DNA of 64,000 nt from Cladopsammia gracilis (GCA_022457155.1 JAJGOT010000342.1:576001-640000), one strand, 5' to 3'. Counted from the stretch's first letter, positions 1-11,559 are shown. The notes: generated from the letters alone by a model not told the origin. A program made the numbers and translations.

Positions 1-104
1 AAAGCATAACAAGTAATCGAAGATTTTGCTTTCTTACCGAGCCAAAAAAAGGGAAAGTTGACTTGTTCCCAGTCTCCAAATTAAGTCATCTCGATAACTT
101 TTTT

Positions 105-312
105 CCGAACCATTACCACATTTTCGGAACCAGTTTCGAAATAATTTTGAACCAGTTTCGGAACCATTCCTAAAAGGAACCATATAACGAAATTTTCGGA
201 ACCATTTCGAATCTCGGAACCATTACGAAATTTTCGGAACCATTTCGAATCTCGGAACTATTCCGAAATTCGCAACCATTACGAGATTCGGAACCATTAC
301 GAATGTCGGAAT
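105..312. repeat. degenerate tandem repeat, about 36-bp period
   Basis: The motif CGGAACCATTNCGAAAT recurs many times. One stretch of about 36 bp starting near 188 is repeated almost exactly from 224, and more degenerate copies extend both ways. No coding potential is seen. Confidence 0.75.
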
Positions 313-461
313 TTTTTTACGAATGGCGGGCCATACATGTTCAGGGGCATCTAACGAACAATCTTATTTGGGGCTTTTAAGGGTCCAGCTTCGTAGTAAC
401 AAGTTTGTATGTTGGCATCGAGACTTGGTGATGAATCAACAATTCAATAGGGGAAGCAACA

Positions 462-588
462 GGCCCTGGTTGTTCAAAGGTGGATAAATCACTATCCACT
501 GGATAAGTATTGACAAAATCCTTTGTGTTATCCGCTGGATAGTGATTTATCCGATGGATAGCGCTATCCACCTTTTGAACAACCGGGT
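462..588. mobile_element. foldback MITE with TATCCACTGGATA-type arms
   Basis: The ends GGCCCTGGTTGTTCAAAGG and CCTTTTGAACAACCGGGT are inverted repeats. The interior is built of palindromic units of the type GATAGCGCTATCCA and ACTATCCACTGGATA. A 3-bp direct repeat ACA (459-461 and 589-591) flanks it. I recall very similar short elements from many invertebrate genomes, but the superfamily cannot be fixed from sequence alone. Confidence 0.75.
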
Positions 589-1092
589 ACAGGTCTTTAT
601 ACCAAATGTTTTACAAATCCTGTTATTCTACAGTAACACTCAGGACTATGAGCAGTCCGTCTTTCTGCTCACGTTTTTGCTCAAGTTAGCCAGCACAGTT
701 TGTTCTTGCGTCTCCTTTCTCAAGTCAGCCAGCGCAAAAATGGTGATTAATATAAAAATATACAGAATATTTTACCAGCCGGCAAGAATTCCGCTGGGGA
801 ACAGATAAATTGAGGAGCAGATTCGTCGGATGCCCCTGCATTTTAATTGATAGTGGAGAAATTGCGGAAGTTTTTTGACGAAAACTTACTAGATGCCAGT
901 ATTCCATTCACACCCTCACAGTCATGCTTTTATAAACTCGGCAAAAAGTTTCATTTAAATCAGCAAATAAATAAATAAGTCTTTAATGAAGAATTACTCA
1001 GCAAACCAGCAAACAGACGTGCGAGGTTACATTGGTCCAAAGCACTAAATATAGCAAAATTTATTAACTCTATATAAAATTAAAAAGACATA
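589..1092. other. no gene seen
   Basis: AT-rich sequence with only short open frames on both strands. No splice-flanked coding segment and no clear repeat boundary is visible. Confidence 0.5.
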
Positions 1093-1094
1093 TA

Positions 1095-1284
1095 CAGTCG
1101 ACTCTCTCTAAGACGGACACCGTCGGGACCGGCCCCAACTGTTCGTGTTAGAGAGGTGTCCATCTTATAGAGAGTATAGTTACAGTGAAATGACTGAAAA
1201 ACCGAACGGCAGGGACCAACACCAGTTGTCCGTCTTAGAGAGGTGTCCTTCTTATAGGGGTGTCCGTTAAGAGAGAGCTGACTG
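1095..1284. mobile_element. pogo/Tigger-like MITE (190 bp)
   Basis: It starts CAGTCGACTCTCTC and ends GAGAGAGCTGACTG, with TA directly outside both ends (1093-1094, 1285-1286). The inner sequence repeats motifs such as AAGACGGACACC and AGAGAGGTGTCC in both orientations. TA duplication plus CAGT ends is typical of pogo-group elements of the Tc1/mariner superfamily. It has no transposase, so it is non-autonomous. Confidence 0.8.
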
Positions 1285-1545
1285 TATTTACAAAAGAACG
1301 TTTAACACGTGACCTTCAACGCTCTAACGACAACACTACCGCGCCTCCACTTGGGTCAGGTTAAATATAACGAATATTTTCGGGCGGACTAGCATCCGTA
1401 TTTTATTCATTACATGTACCCTATTAATACAGTGTTTTGTTTCCATGCATTAAAAGTAATAATGATGATTTACACTCACATCTACGTCAGTAACAGCGTC
1501 TGGAAAGCATTTTCTAGACTTCAGAAATTTTTACTAGTATTTCTT

Positions 1546-1549
<4 letters not shown>

Positions 1550-1582
<33 letters not shown>
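1550..1582. repeat. (TA)n microsatellite
   Basis: Uninterrupted TA dinucleotides of about 15 copies. Confidence 0.9.
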
Positions 1583-1585
<3 letters not shown>

Positions 1586-1830
1586 AAAAGTAAAAAGCAA
1601 AAAACCAAATAGGAAATAATTAGCATATAATATCATACCTTGCAACATTCACAACACGCACGTTTATAGCTGTATACATGTATTAATAATGTTATTGAGA
1701 GAAATCATTTGCGTCAGTTTCTTGTTGGGAAAACTTTGGGGTTCTTTTACTTATTATTATTGTTTGGCAAGGATATCTGACGTAAAAAAACCGTGACCAA
1801 CAAAATCTGACAATTAATAATTACTGTACT

Positions 1831-2064
1831 TCAATTTACTAGCAAAATTTTAAATCTATTTAGTCTATCTGGCTCATCTGTTAGAAATAAGGAATCCGAA
1901 ACTGAGGGCCAATTTACAGCCAAATATGTCTTATATCTCGGTAAACCGTATTTCTGACTGATTAACTGTATGGACCCCTTCGTATTATTGTTCGCCTTCC
2001 TAACTTTTATCCGCTCGAAGATACTTGCGTTACTATTCATGCAGTCAATGCCTTGTATTAGTTT
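1831..2064 (-). CDS. left FGF-like gene, exon 4 (C-terminus)
   Basis: The exon is 234 bp with 77 codons and TGA. It opens after a CTGCAG acceptor with KLIQGIDCMNSNASIF, matching KLKGTDCMNSNASIF in the right paralog. The later motifs QLISQK, YLA and LFLT are shared. No canonical AATAAA was found close after the stop. Confidence 0.8.
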   Translation of the reverse strand, partial: KLIQGIDCMNSNASIFERIKVRKANNNTKGSIQLISQKYGLPRYKTYLAVNWPSVSDSLFLTDEPDRLNRFKILLVN

Positions 2065-5000
2065 CTGCAGACAAACAAGGAATAATGAATAAAATTAATA
2101 AGCATTACCTTTATTTGTAATTGAAGTTCAACTGTTTTTAGTGAGCTCTAAACTGTACTGTCATAGCGCACATCACATAACATGGTGAATATCTACAATG
2201 TCTTTGTACAGTTTTAATAACCAATTTAGTGCCTTTAACGAACCCATTCACTCCCAGAGTCAATTATGGAAACATGTAATGTTGTTCTAACTTTTGAGTC
2301 TGTGGATGAAATCCTATGGTGTGACCATTCAAATGAAAGTTACTGAGCAATGCTTTACTTTGGTGCTGTTTATTATGCTGTACAAGGTGGTTCTAACTTT
2401 TGAGTCCGTGGATGAAATCCTATGGTGTGACCATTCAAATGAAAGCTATTGAGCAGTACCTTACTGTGGTGCTGTTTATTATGCTGTACAAGGTGGTTCT
2501 AACTTTTGAGTCTGTGGATGAAATCCTATGGTGTGACCATTCAAATGAAAGCTATTGAGCAGTACCTTACTGTGGTGCTGTTTATTATGCTGTACAAGGT
2601 GGTTCTAACTTTTGAGTCTGTGGATGGAATCCTAAAGTGCGACATTCAAATGAAACCTCTTCGCTAGTACTGTTGCATGGTACCTTTTGTTTTTCAATAT
2701 TTTATAAAATGAAATTTGGATTTTTTTTTTTTAATTTTGATTTTGGCACTCCTGGGACTTAAAGGGTTAAAGGAAACTTAAACGGAAAGCTAATACTGTT
2801 TGACTTTTTCGGTTCGTTAAGAAAATTTTAGGGTAAGGGATAGTATCCCCAGAATTTACTAACTGCTTTCTCCTTTTCGAAATCCTAGATGACCTTATTT
2901 CGTACCCAAACCAACATTTTTCTGTCCCCGAAAACAAATGGAGTTAAAATTTCCGATGTCATGGAAGTTTGAGGCGACATTTTACTAAAAATTCTATAGT
3001 TTTTTGTCCAATTTACTAACTTTTTAACCCTTTCACTCCCAGAGTCAATTATGGAGACATACAGTGTTGTTCTAACTTTTGATTCTGTAGACGAAATCCC
3101 ATGGTGTGACCATTCAAATGAAAACTCTTCAGCAGTACTTTTGAATGGTACCATTTGTTCTAACTTTTGAGTCTGTTGCGATGAAATCCTATGGTTTGAC
3201 CATGCAAATTAAACCTCTTCAGCAGTACTTTTGCATGGTACCATTTGTTCTAACTTTTGAGTCTGTTGACGAAATCCTATGGTGTGACTATTCGAATGAA
3301 ACCTCTTCAGCAGTACTTTTGCATGGTACCATTTGTTCTAACTTTTGAGTCTGTTGCGATGACATCCTATGGTGTGACCATTCGAATGAAACCTCTTCAG
3401 CAGTACTTTTGCATGGTACTATTTGTTCTAACTTTTGAGTCTGTTGACGAAATCCTATGGTGTGACCATTCAGATGAAACCTCTTCAGCAGTACTTTTGC
3501 ATGGTACTATTTGTTCTAACTTTTGAGTCTGTTGCGATGAAATCCTATGGTTTGACCATGCAAATTAAAACTCTTCAGCAGTACTTTTGCATGGTACCAT
3601 TTGTTCTAATTTTTGAGTCTGTTGCGATGAAATCCTATGGTTTGACCATGCAAATTAAAACTCTTCAGCAGTACGTTTGCATGGTACCATTTGTTCTAAC
3701 TTTGAGTCTGTTGACAAAATCCTGTGGTGTGACTATTCAAATGAAACCTCTTTAGCAGTACTTTTGTATGGTACCATTTGTTCTAACTTTTGAGTCTGTG
3801 GACGAAATCCAATGGTGTTGCCATTCAAATGAAACCTCTTCAGCAGTACTTTTGCATGGTACCATTTGTTCTAACTTTTGAGTCTGTTGCGATGAAATCC
3901 TATGGTTTGACCATGCAAATTAAATCTCTTCAGCAGTACTTTTGCATGGTACCATTTGTTCTAACTTTTGAGTCTGTTGCGATGAAATCCTATGGTTTGA
4001 CCATGCAAATTAAACCTCTTCAGCAGTACTTTTGCATGGTACCATTTGTTCTAACTTTTAAGTCTGTTGACGGAATCCTATGGTGTGACCATTCGAATGA
4101 AACCTCTTCAGCAGTACTTTTGCATGGTACTATTTGTTCTAACTTTTGAGTCTGTTAACGAAATCCTATGGTGTGACCATTCGAATGAAACCTCTTCAGC
4201 AGTACTTTTGCATGGTACCATTTGTTCTAACTTTTGAGTCTGTTGCGATGAAATCCTATGGTGTGACCATTCGAATGAAACCTCTTCAGTAGTACTTTTG
4301 CATGATACCTTTTGTTCTAACTTTTGAGTCTGTGGATAAAATCCTATGGTTTGACCATTCAGATGAAACCTCTTTAGCAGTACTTTTGCATGGTACCATT
4401 TCTTCTAACTTTTGAGTCTGTTGCGATGAAATCCTATGGTTTGACCATGCAAATTAAAACTCTTCAGCAGTACTTTTGCATGGTACCATTTGTTCTAATT
4501 TTTGAGTCTGTTGCGATGAAATCCTATGGTTTGACCATGCAAATTAAAACTCTTCAGCAGTACGTTTGCATGGTACCATTTGTTCTAACTTTGAGTCTGT
4601 TGACGAAATCCTATGGTGTGACTATTCAAATGAAACCTCTTTAGCAGTACTTAAATTTATGGTACCATTTGTTCTAACTTTTGAGTCTGTGGACGAAATC
4701 CAATGGTGTTACCATTCAAATGAAACCTCTTCAGCAGTACTTTTGCATGGTACCATTTGTTCTAACTTTTGAGTCTGTTGCGATGAAATCCTATGGTTTG
4801 ACCATTCAAATTAAATCTCTTCAGCAGTACTTTTGCATGGTACCATTTGTTCTAACTTTTGAGTCTGTTGACGAAATCCCTATGGTGTGACCTATTCAAA
4901 TGACACCTCTTCAGCAGTACTTTTGCTATGGTACCATTTGTTCCAACTTTTGAGTCTGTGGATAAAATCCTATGGTTTGACCATTCAAATGAAACCTCTT

Positions 5001-8000
5001 CAGCAGTACTTTTGCATGGTACCATTTTTTCTAACTTTTGAGTCTGTTATGATGAAATCCTATGGTTTGACCATGCAAATTAAATCTCTTCAGCAGTACT
5101 TTTGCATGGTACCATTTGTTCTAACTTTTGAGTCCCTTGACGAAATCCTATGGTGTGACCATTCAAACGAAACCTCTTCAGCAATACTTTTGCATGGTAC
5201 CATTTATTCTAACCTTTGAGTCTGTGGACGAAAGCCTATGGTGTGACCATTCAAATGAAACCTCTTCAGCAGTACTTTTGCATGGTACCTTTTGTTCTAA
5301 CTTTTGAGTCTGTGGATGAAATCCTATGGTTTGACCATTCAAATTAAACCTCTTAGCAGTACTTTTGCATGGTACCATTTTTTTTTAATATTTTACAAGA
5401 TGAACTTTGGGCGATTTCTCTTGGATTTTGTTTTTTAGCACTCTTGAGGCCTTCGGAACAGATCTTCCACCGAAACAATTTGTTTCCATTCGTTGGGTTC
5501 ACCGTAAAAAAAAGTTGTTGGGGATAGGGTGTGTGTGTGGAATGAAGTAATCCACGTGTCAGATGACTCTCCCGAGCTCAGTTTTCTAAAGTTGTTATAA
5601 TCCAAAGAAAGACTCCATCCATTTGGGATTCTATGTTGTATTTACAAAAAAGAAACCACTTGATTAAAAGTAATTAAAATGCTATTCACATACCTCGAAA
5701 ACTATTTCCCTGGGTGAAATAACTTTTAAGGCAAACGTCTCTCCTTTGAAAGTTTTTTGAATGCAAATCGTTTGATTCAAAGTGCTCTTCATGGTCAGTT
5801 CTTCAAAAACAAAAACAGAGAAATAAACGCATGTAAGAAGATTTGCTTAAATGTGATCATCTTTAATCTTCAAGCCCCATGGGTGACCACATTTAACAAG
5901 AATAACAACATTTGCACAATACGTTTATCAAAGGACTAATAGAGCTCAGTAGCTAGTGTTAATCAATGGTTACAATTTAGAATTTCTGTCACAGTCGTCA
6001 AAAACTTATTATTTAAATCATGTTTAGACTCATGTCAGATACGTTTAATGCTTCGAATTTGAGGACTCAAGGACCGATTTCCTCATCAGCAGCCTCAATT
6101 TTCTTCCAAAATGGTGTTTAAAGATCAATTTATCTTAAAATAAATTTAAGTTAATGAAACTACCTTAAGTGTTCAGATGTGTGCTGTGTGATATGTAATA
6201 AGATTGAGGGTAGAGTTTCCTGGTTTAAAGTTGAGCGGTGATGTCATGCTTTAGTCATGTAGACTGCAGGCTAAGCCAGTTAGAATCGGTTTAATAGTAT
6301 CTCACGGTCAATCTCTTCTATGCATTCATATTCCATTCCTTCACGGCTAGCCAGCAAACAACTTATCTCCAGTGGTCACAACCCCCTGCTGCGAGAGTTC
6401 CATGCGCCTCTTCTGAGGTTACAATCCCCTGAGAGAGGTCCTTACTCCTCTCAAGGGTTCACAATCCCCTGGGAGAGGTCCTTAGTTCTTAGAGAGTTTC
6501 GACCCATGGGAACCCGCTCACTTCCCCATTCTGTGAGTCCATGGGGGCCATAAGTGGCCTGTTTAGGACCACTTCATCCCAATCCCCAACCCAAAGATTG
6601 TCAATTTTAGTACAGATACAATGGGGGGGATAAACCCGACCTAAAATTAACTCCTCAGTATAACTATGCAGTTCCTGAAATTAGACAGGGCTCAATCAGT
6701 TCATAGAGTGTCTGTGATGCAGATAGGCTTCATAAGTCCCACCAGCGTTAGCTGCTAACTATAACATAACATATATGAAAGTCCCAATTCCTATTGTAGG
6801 ATTCTCAAAGACTAGATACATGGACTATGAAGAGTCAAGGCAGTTAACAGCTGATACCCTAAAATATGAGAACGAAAAGCCCACATGATTACATGGAATA
6901 GGGTTCTATTTTATTCATTACATACATTAATATGTGCTTTGGTGCGTGACATGCTAAAGCCATACAGAGGGGGGAGGGAAATTCAGAGTGGAGTAGACGA
7001 ATTGAGATGAGTATGGATCTCTCCCAGGGGATTGTGAAAACTATAGAGGGACCTCTTCCAGGAAATTGTGACCACTGGAGAGGAGTATGGACCTCTCCCA
7101 GGGAATTGTGACCACTGGAGAGGAGTATGGACCTCTCCCAGGGGATTCTGACAACTGGAGATGAGTTAGACCCCTCCAAGGGATTGTGACCACTATAGAG
7201 GGACCTCTTCCAGGGAAATGTGACAACTGGAGAGGGAGTATGGATCTCTCCCAGGGAATTGTGACAACTGGAGAGGAGTATGGATCCCTTCCAGGGGATT
7301 TTGACTTGCACCCCTGAAGAGGAGTAAGGAACTCTTCTAGGGGATTGTGACTTTCATCCCTGGAGAGAAGAGAGGGATTGTAACCCCTAAAAAGGCGATC
7401 TCTTATTACATAGACTAGTCTAGACTAGTGACTTTTAAGGACATGACCTGTTGTTTGAGTACTTCGTTATTTTCCAACCCCCTTATCCCAGATAAGGGAG
7501 CATCAAGGATGGAAGAATTAAGGGGGCACTCTTGTTGAACGTTTCATAAAATAGGAAAAGTTTTGAAAGAGGAATACAAACTTAAAAGATGTCAATAAAC
7601 ACCAACAAACAGTCATGTGAAAGTTAGTTTCGATAGCTGGAAATGTTAAATGTTTCCATAAAGCTTCTTAGCAGTACACGAGACAAAAATAGAACACATA
7701 TATAAAGCAAACGATACATTCTGGATTCATAAACATAATGCAACCTTTTTACAAGAACTAAGGTTTTGCCCATTAGATTGGGCCATTAACTAACCTATTT
7801 TTAATTAATTAACTTATTTTTGTTCGATATTGCTTTCTTATGACAGTTTTTATATTTTATTATCGTTGTAGCTTTTATATATAGATTTCTGTACACTACC
7901 CCACAAGCTTTTAGCATACAAATCGTGTATAAATAAATATCCTGCACGAGAAAGAGCTTAGTCGGTGCTGAAATGAAATATGTGTTGAAGTAATAAATTA

Positions 8001-10722
8001 AAACAAACATGTCCATCTTAAGGCGATTTTTTTTTCGCAACGTTTGTCCTCTCTTATTCCAAAAACAGAGCCAATCTGCTTAATGCTTAAATAAGTAATC
8101 CTAATTTAGCTGATGTTAATGTCTAGGATGGGTGGCAGATCAGATGGCAGTGTCTTATAGCTTCCGCAAGTGGCCAGGGACCTGCATCTGGATCTAATAC
8201 TAGGCATGGCAGTTTGCAAATTTGGTGCTAGTAGAGTAGCATTAGATGGGAGTAAGTTCCAAGTCCTGACTGCTCTAGGAAATTAACAAGGAGTAGCTGT
8301 ACTGAGATAGGTTTGTAGAAGGTGCATGTATATACAAACATTCGTTTAATTCGCCTAGTGCGCCGAGGGTTAGGAGTAACACTGCGCGGAAATGAAATAT
8401 TAACAGGGTTATTACGGATCTTATAAAATAATGTTAATTGGGCCAGCAGTCGCGCAGTCGCCTTTGTTCCAGGGTGTCCCAGCCCAAGGAAGCTACATAT
8501 ACTAGGTCAAATGTACGGAGGTTATAAAGGCTTTTGTGGTTTCACTTACCCGTGCTATTGTCTGAGGTGTAAACACTGCTGACGGACGCCTTACACTGTG
8601 TCGCATTTTGATTACACTCGTGAATTCTAAGAAATCTTACTCCCCACGTCTGCTGATTGATCCGAGACATAAGGCGGCACTGAGCCGAGATGAGGTCTCC
8701 AGTGACTCCATTACTAAAGATCAAGGCAAAAATCTATCGGCAAAGAAAACAAGGAAGAGATGTCATTTTGATGCTACGAAGAGCTCGATGATCCTTGCAA
8801 TGTATGGTATGGAAGAAAATATTGTTTTGAATTTGTTCGTTGTTCGTTGTCGACTACCTACCAAGTAACAAGCAACTTTTATATAAAAATTGTCAAGATG
8901 GCTCAGATGATATTGTTCCTTAGGTGACTGTTGTACATGTTTCCATTTAGAGTCCATCTGAGGTGAGCTGTTTATTGATTTTATCCCATGATGACAATCG
9001 AACTTTTATACGCTACTGTGTTGGACTACAACTAGTTCCCAGTACTTGGAAAAAGCAAGGATGGAAGTTGGCGACGTTTATGTGCTCGACAGAAGCTCGA
9101 GACAAATGACCGCTCTGTGAAGTTAAGATACCCTTACTTCAATAATGAATGCTCTCTAAGACTTCATAATAAATCGAGCGGAAGATTTCAAGCGAATTCT
9201 TGAGGCACCCTTTGTGTAAAAGTTACGAACATGGCTCAAGAAAGTTCGCGCAAAAATCTTCTTCAACACAATTTATCTCAAATGTTTACCACAGTTAGCT
9301 CAGGAACCATCGTTGTTTGTTAGAAATGCAGAAAAAAATAGGAGATCGCTGACTTTGTTTTGGAAATAAGTGGGGAAAATATCCAGATTTTGACAAATCG
9401 GCGCTCGTAACTGCTTTTTGTCATGTTTAAAAGACGTTTGGTGGTTCCGCCATCTCGTTTTAAAATCTGTGGCTGTAAGGCCCACATATGTCTCGCTCTT
9501 TTCCCTGGTGGTGACCGTGACTTGGTACACAATTTCTTTCAGCAAGCATTTACCTTTAATAGACACTCATTCTTGTTTCTACAGTTGCACATTTTTGTGT
9601 TTTGTTCTTGTTCGGGTTGTGTGGCTGTCCGTCTATAATTTGTTTCGTGTTTGTTGTGCAGCTGTAGCTTAGTTTGATTGTGTTTCTTTTGAATATTGTC
9701 CCCCGGCTCAATTTATGGTCAGTTGGGAAACATTTACCAACTAGGTTGATGAACGCTCTTCCTATATTGGTTTCGATGTTTCTGTTGAAGGGTGGGTTAA
9801 ACCATATTATATTTATCCGTCTTTTGTTTTGGTTTGGTGTTCTTTGCGGTGTACTAGGCTCGAACTTAAGGTTGTAGGAATACCCTCTCTTGCGTAATGC
9901 TTCCTTGTTAGTATGGAGATGCTGCTTCATTGAATACATCTTCATCAGATGAAATTTCATATAGCCTTTTGTTTATTGCTTTAGGAATATTTCTGAATAT
10001 TTCTGAATATTTCTGAATTGTTTCTGATTTTTTTTTTTTAATTTTAATGGTCCGCTGTAACGATGTCGCGCGATCATGTTGCTGATGTAAACCTTAACGA
10101 TACTTCATTGTGTATGGAGATTAACTGATGAGTGGATCAACTTTGTGTTGGTCTACGAAACAGAACTGTATTAAAATCCATATGTGCTCATATTGAGTAG
10201 TCCATCTACTGTTATCACCGCTCCTTTACTGTAGAGCACTATATCTGGCTACACCGGTGAACATAACCTGGATTTATATAAAGAGTTGGACTCATGTTGT
10301 GCGGTAAGAAACTAATTAGTAATAAACTGTACCAAGTCGAATCTTCGGTTGATCACATCCTCCGGGGGGTGGGGTGCTCCCTTAAAAAGGGAATGGTTTT
10401 GAAGCCGTTTTGGTCTGAAATGGGGAATAGCTTTTGACCATTGGTCTGAAATAGGGTATGGTTTGCACACTCTGGTCTGCATGGAATTGGGTATGGTTTT
10501 TAGAAGAAGCTACTTTGTTCATCCCTCGAGAAAAACAGTTTGATTAACATCGGGAATTAGGAGCCCTTCTCAAATGTTTACACAAACGGAAGCACTTCCT
10601 AGTCTGAAATAGGGTATCGAATTTCGGGTCAGGTCTGAAATAGGGAGGGAAAATCGCATATTTTAGTCAGAAATAGGGTAAGGGTTTTAAGAAGCGTGCC
10701 GCACACCCCCACCCAAATTTTC

Positions 10723-10804
<82 letters not shown>

Positions 10805-11559
10805 ATAACGTAGGTATATTGGGTAAATAATTTCAAGTAGTGTCGTTCTTTCAAGTAAACCTAACCTTAAACGAGGACCATCCAAGCGGGTTTAATCTAA
10901 AACATTTCAAAAAAGATCCTTAGTATGGGGACGTTTAACTATAACATTGTACCTTTGTGCTTAGGTTTGCAAATGTGGTTATATCGAAAAAAGTCATCAA
11001 ATAAAAAACTACAGTGTGTTATGAACTTCAAAACAGGTTCATAAGATCAATGACTACTGTGACAATGCAAGAACCACTTGAACAAGCATTAGCAAAATGT
11101 AGCTGGATCTTTGTGCAGATCAGGATCAGCCATGATGAACTTAATAAAATAACTTAGAATGAAAGAATGCAACAAAAAACTTTGAACACATTTCAAGTAA
11201 ACTTGATGAGGTATGAAAGCAATCGAATCATGTCTTTCCTATGAAATGTTGATTTCAAAACATACACCCCACGACAAAAGAAATGACTCAAGCCTACTAA
11301 AATAACCAAATGAAAAGTTAATGGTGTAAACTTGAATGAAATCTTAATTAACCTAAAAATCTAAAGTAGTCTTAATCCAATGAATACTACAGCACTATTA
11401 GTTAATAAAATTAGCCTTAGTTTCGTCTTTTGTAACATTTTCAAGAACAAATCGAAAGAGAAATTTGCTTTTTTTCGTTAACCAAAACAAAGAGAACTTT
11501 TTTAAACGCAACAATTAACTTTTTGTACCTACAATTAAACTCTGGCGAAGAGTGTCCAT
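1831..11559 (-). CDS. FGF-like secreted beta-trefoil factor, left paralog (4 exons)
   Basis: Predicted secreted growth-factor-like protein of 183 aa. Coding exons on the minus strand are 11559-11533, 8733-8550, 5800-5694 and 2064-1831. Seen directly: the exons join in phases 0, 1 and 0; donors are GTAGGT, GTAAGT and GTATGT; acceptors end in pyrimidine-rich GATAG, TTTTTGAAG and CTGCAG. Exon 1 (MDTLRQSLI) plus the start of exon 2 (IFALIFSNGVTG) makes a classic signal peptide. Residues near FLRIHECN, ETFALKV and IDC resemble the FGF core FLRI, GQYLAM and EEC. Exon 3 encodes 35 residues in 107 bp, and its 3' boundary falls where vertebrate FGF1/2 genes place theirs (from memory, their middle exon is 104 bp). 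Exon 4 ends with a beta-trefoil-like tract containing TYLAVNW and SLFLTD. The usual FGF cysteine/FxE signature is imperfect, so an IL-1-type trefoil is the alternative. Introns hold a Penelope fragment, a foldback element and a large minisatellite. The exon structure is well supported; the family call is inference. Confidence 0.75.
2241..2768. mobile_element. MITE with internal 108-bp tandem repeats (about 4 copies)
   Basis: The ends are inverted: the left begins CATTCACTCCCAGAGT and the right reads ACTCCTGGGACTTAAAGGG. The interior has about four copies of a roughly 108-bp unit that includes TTTTGAGTCTGTGGATGAAA and ATGGTGTGACCATTC. It is the same element family as 3026-5451 and 21521-21725, and it lies in intron 3 of the left FGF-like gene. 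Confidence 0.75.
3026..5451. mobile_element. expanded MITE carrying about 26 copies of an 88-90-bp minisatellite
   Basis: It opens with CCCTTTCACTCCCAGAGTCA, as in the shorter family members, and closes with the degenerate TTTTAGCACTCTTGAGGCC. Between them a tandem array (about 3072-5385) repeats an 88-90-bp unit containing GAGTCTGTTG, ATCCTATGGT, CTCTTCAGCAGTAC and GCATGGTACCATTTG. Two monomer subtypes alternate (GTTGACGAAAT and GTTGCGATGAAAT; TGACCATTCGAA and TGACCATGCAAA), so expansion probably used multi-monomer units. The long open frames here are only repeat frames. Confidence 0.85.
5694..5800 (-). CDS. left FGF-like gene, exon 3
   Basis: This 107-bp exon enters in phase 1 and leaves in phase 0, coding 35 whole codons. 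The motif ETFALKVI-P--IVFE is identical in spacing to the right paralog. Acceptor TTTTTGAAG and donor CGAG/GTATGT are conserved between the copies, although the surrounding intron DNA has drifted. Confidence 0.8.
5801..6319. other. intron sequence conserved with the right paralog
   Basis: From exon 3 out to about 6110 the minus strand remains alignable with 46915-47234 on the plus strand, for example around TTTCTGTCACAGTCGTCAAAA and ACCGATTTCCTCAT. Indels and stops in every shared frame argue that this part is intronic. Confidence 0.6.
6360..7400. mobile_element. foldback element with 40-bp minisatellite in its arms
   Basis: The left arm (about 6370-6490) has three degenerate units containing CAATCCCCTGGGAGAGGTCC. 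The right arm (about 7010-7400) has eight or nine units of about 40 bp in the opposite orientation, for example GAGAGGAGTATGGACCTCTC starting near 7076 and 7116. Inverted arms made of tandem repeats with a non-repeated centre resemble Drosophila FB-type foldback transposons. It lies in intron 2 of the left FGF-like gene. Confidence 0.65.
7401..8540. other. intron 2 of the left FGF-like gene, no gene seen
   Basis: AT-rich, with short frames only. The stretches near 8038-8060 and 8521-8549 still align in inverted orientation with about 45943-46030, marking the inverted duplication outside the exons. Confidence 0.5.
8550..8733 (-). CDS. left FGF-like gene, exon 2
   Basis: This 184-bp exon has 61 codons plus one base. 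It is bounded by a pyrimidine-rich GATAG acceptor and a CACGG/GTAAGT donor, both conserved in the right paralog. It finishes the signal peptide and begins the mature chain. It carries cysteines in CNQNATQCKASVS, a pair also present in the right paralog and possibly a lineage-specific disulfide. Confidence 0.8.
9300..10010 (-). pseudogene. Penelope-like retroelement fragment with GIY-YIG endonuclease
   Basis: Read on the minus strand, adjacent frames give NIPKAINKRLYEISSDED, then NIIWFNPPFNRNIETNIG, HKLSR, VSYSC-like text, then KGKCLLKEIVYQVTVTT and TYVGLTATDFKTRWRNHQ. This is the known order of the C-terminal reverse transcriptase region and GIY-YIG domain of Penelope-like elements. At least two frameshifts (near 9560 and 9905) break it. 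The RT catalytic core and the end of the endonuclease are missing. It sits in intron 1 of the left FGF-like gene. Confidence 0.85.
10366..10715. repeat. interspersed repeat with GGTCTGAAATAGGG motifs
   Basis: The motif TGGTCTGAAATAGGGTA is repeated about five times. The edges are GC-rich (CCGGGGGGTGGGGTGCTCCC on the left, CACACCCCCACCC on the right) and roughly inverted. It looks like a decayed non-autonomous element. Confidence 0.5.
10729..10801. repeat. (AT)n microsatellite
   Basis: About 35 AT dinucleotides in a row directly after the GC-rich repeat edge. Confidence 0.95.
11533..11559 (-). CDS. left FGF-like gene, exon 1 (signal peptide start)
   Basis: Nine codons, MDTLRQSLI, end at a phase-0 donor GTAGGT. 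The ATG context has A at -3 and G at +4. A TATA box lies about 90 bp upstream. The 18497-18523 and 39869-39895 copies keep the same nine-codon frame and a GTAAGT donor, which supports this start. Confidence 0.75.

Noticed and set aside
3145..5219. Several open frames of 66-119 codons with repeated text such as SYGLTMQIK and MVPFVLTFESV
   Set aside because: They are frames through the 88-90-bp minisatellite and shift wherever monomer length changes. No splice or start context supports them.
6889..7311. 140-codon minus-strand frame with repeated IPWERSILLSS text
   Set aside because: It is a frame through the 40-bp foldback-arm repeats.
8862..8957. Alternative first exon of the left gene (MDSKWKHVQQ) with a phase-0 GTAGGT donor
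   Set aside because: It is phase-compatible and gives a hydrophobic join, but the right paralog has no equivalent. The MDTLRQSLI exon with its TATA box is conserved in three copies, so it is preferred. It remains a possible alternative start.
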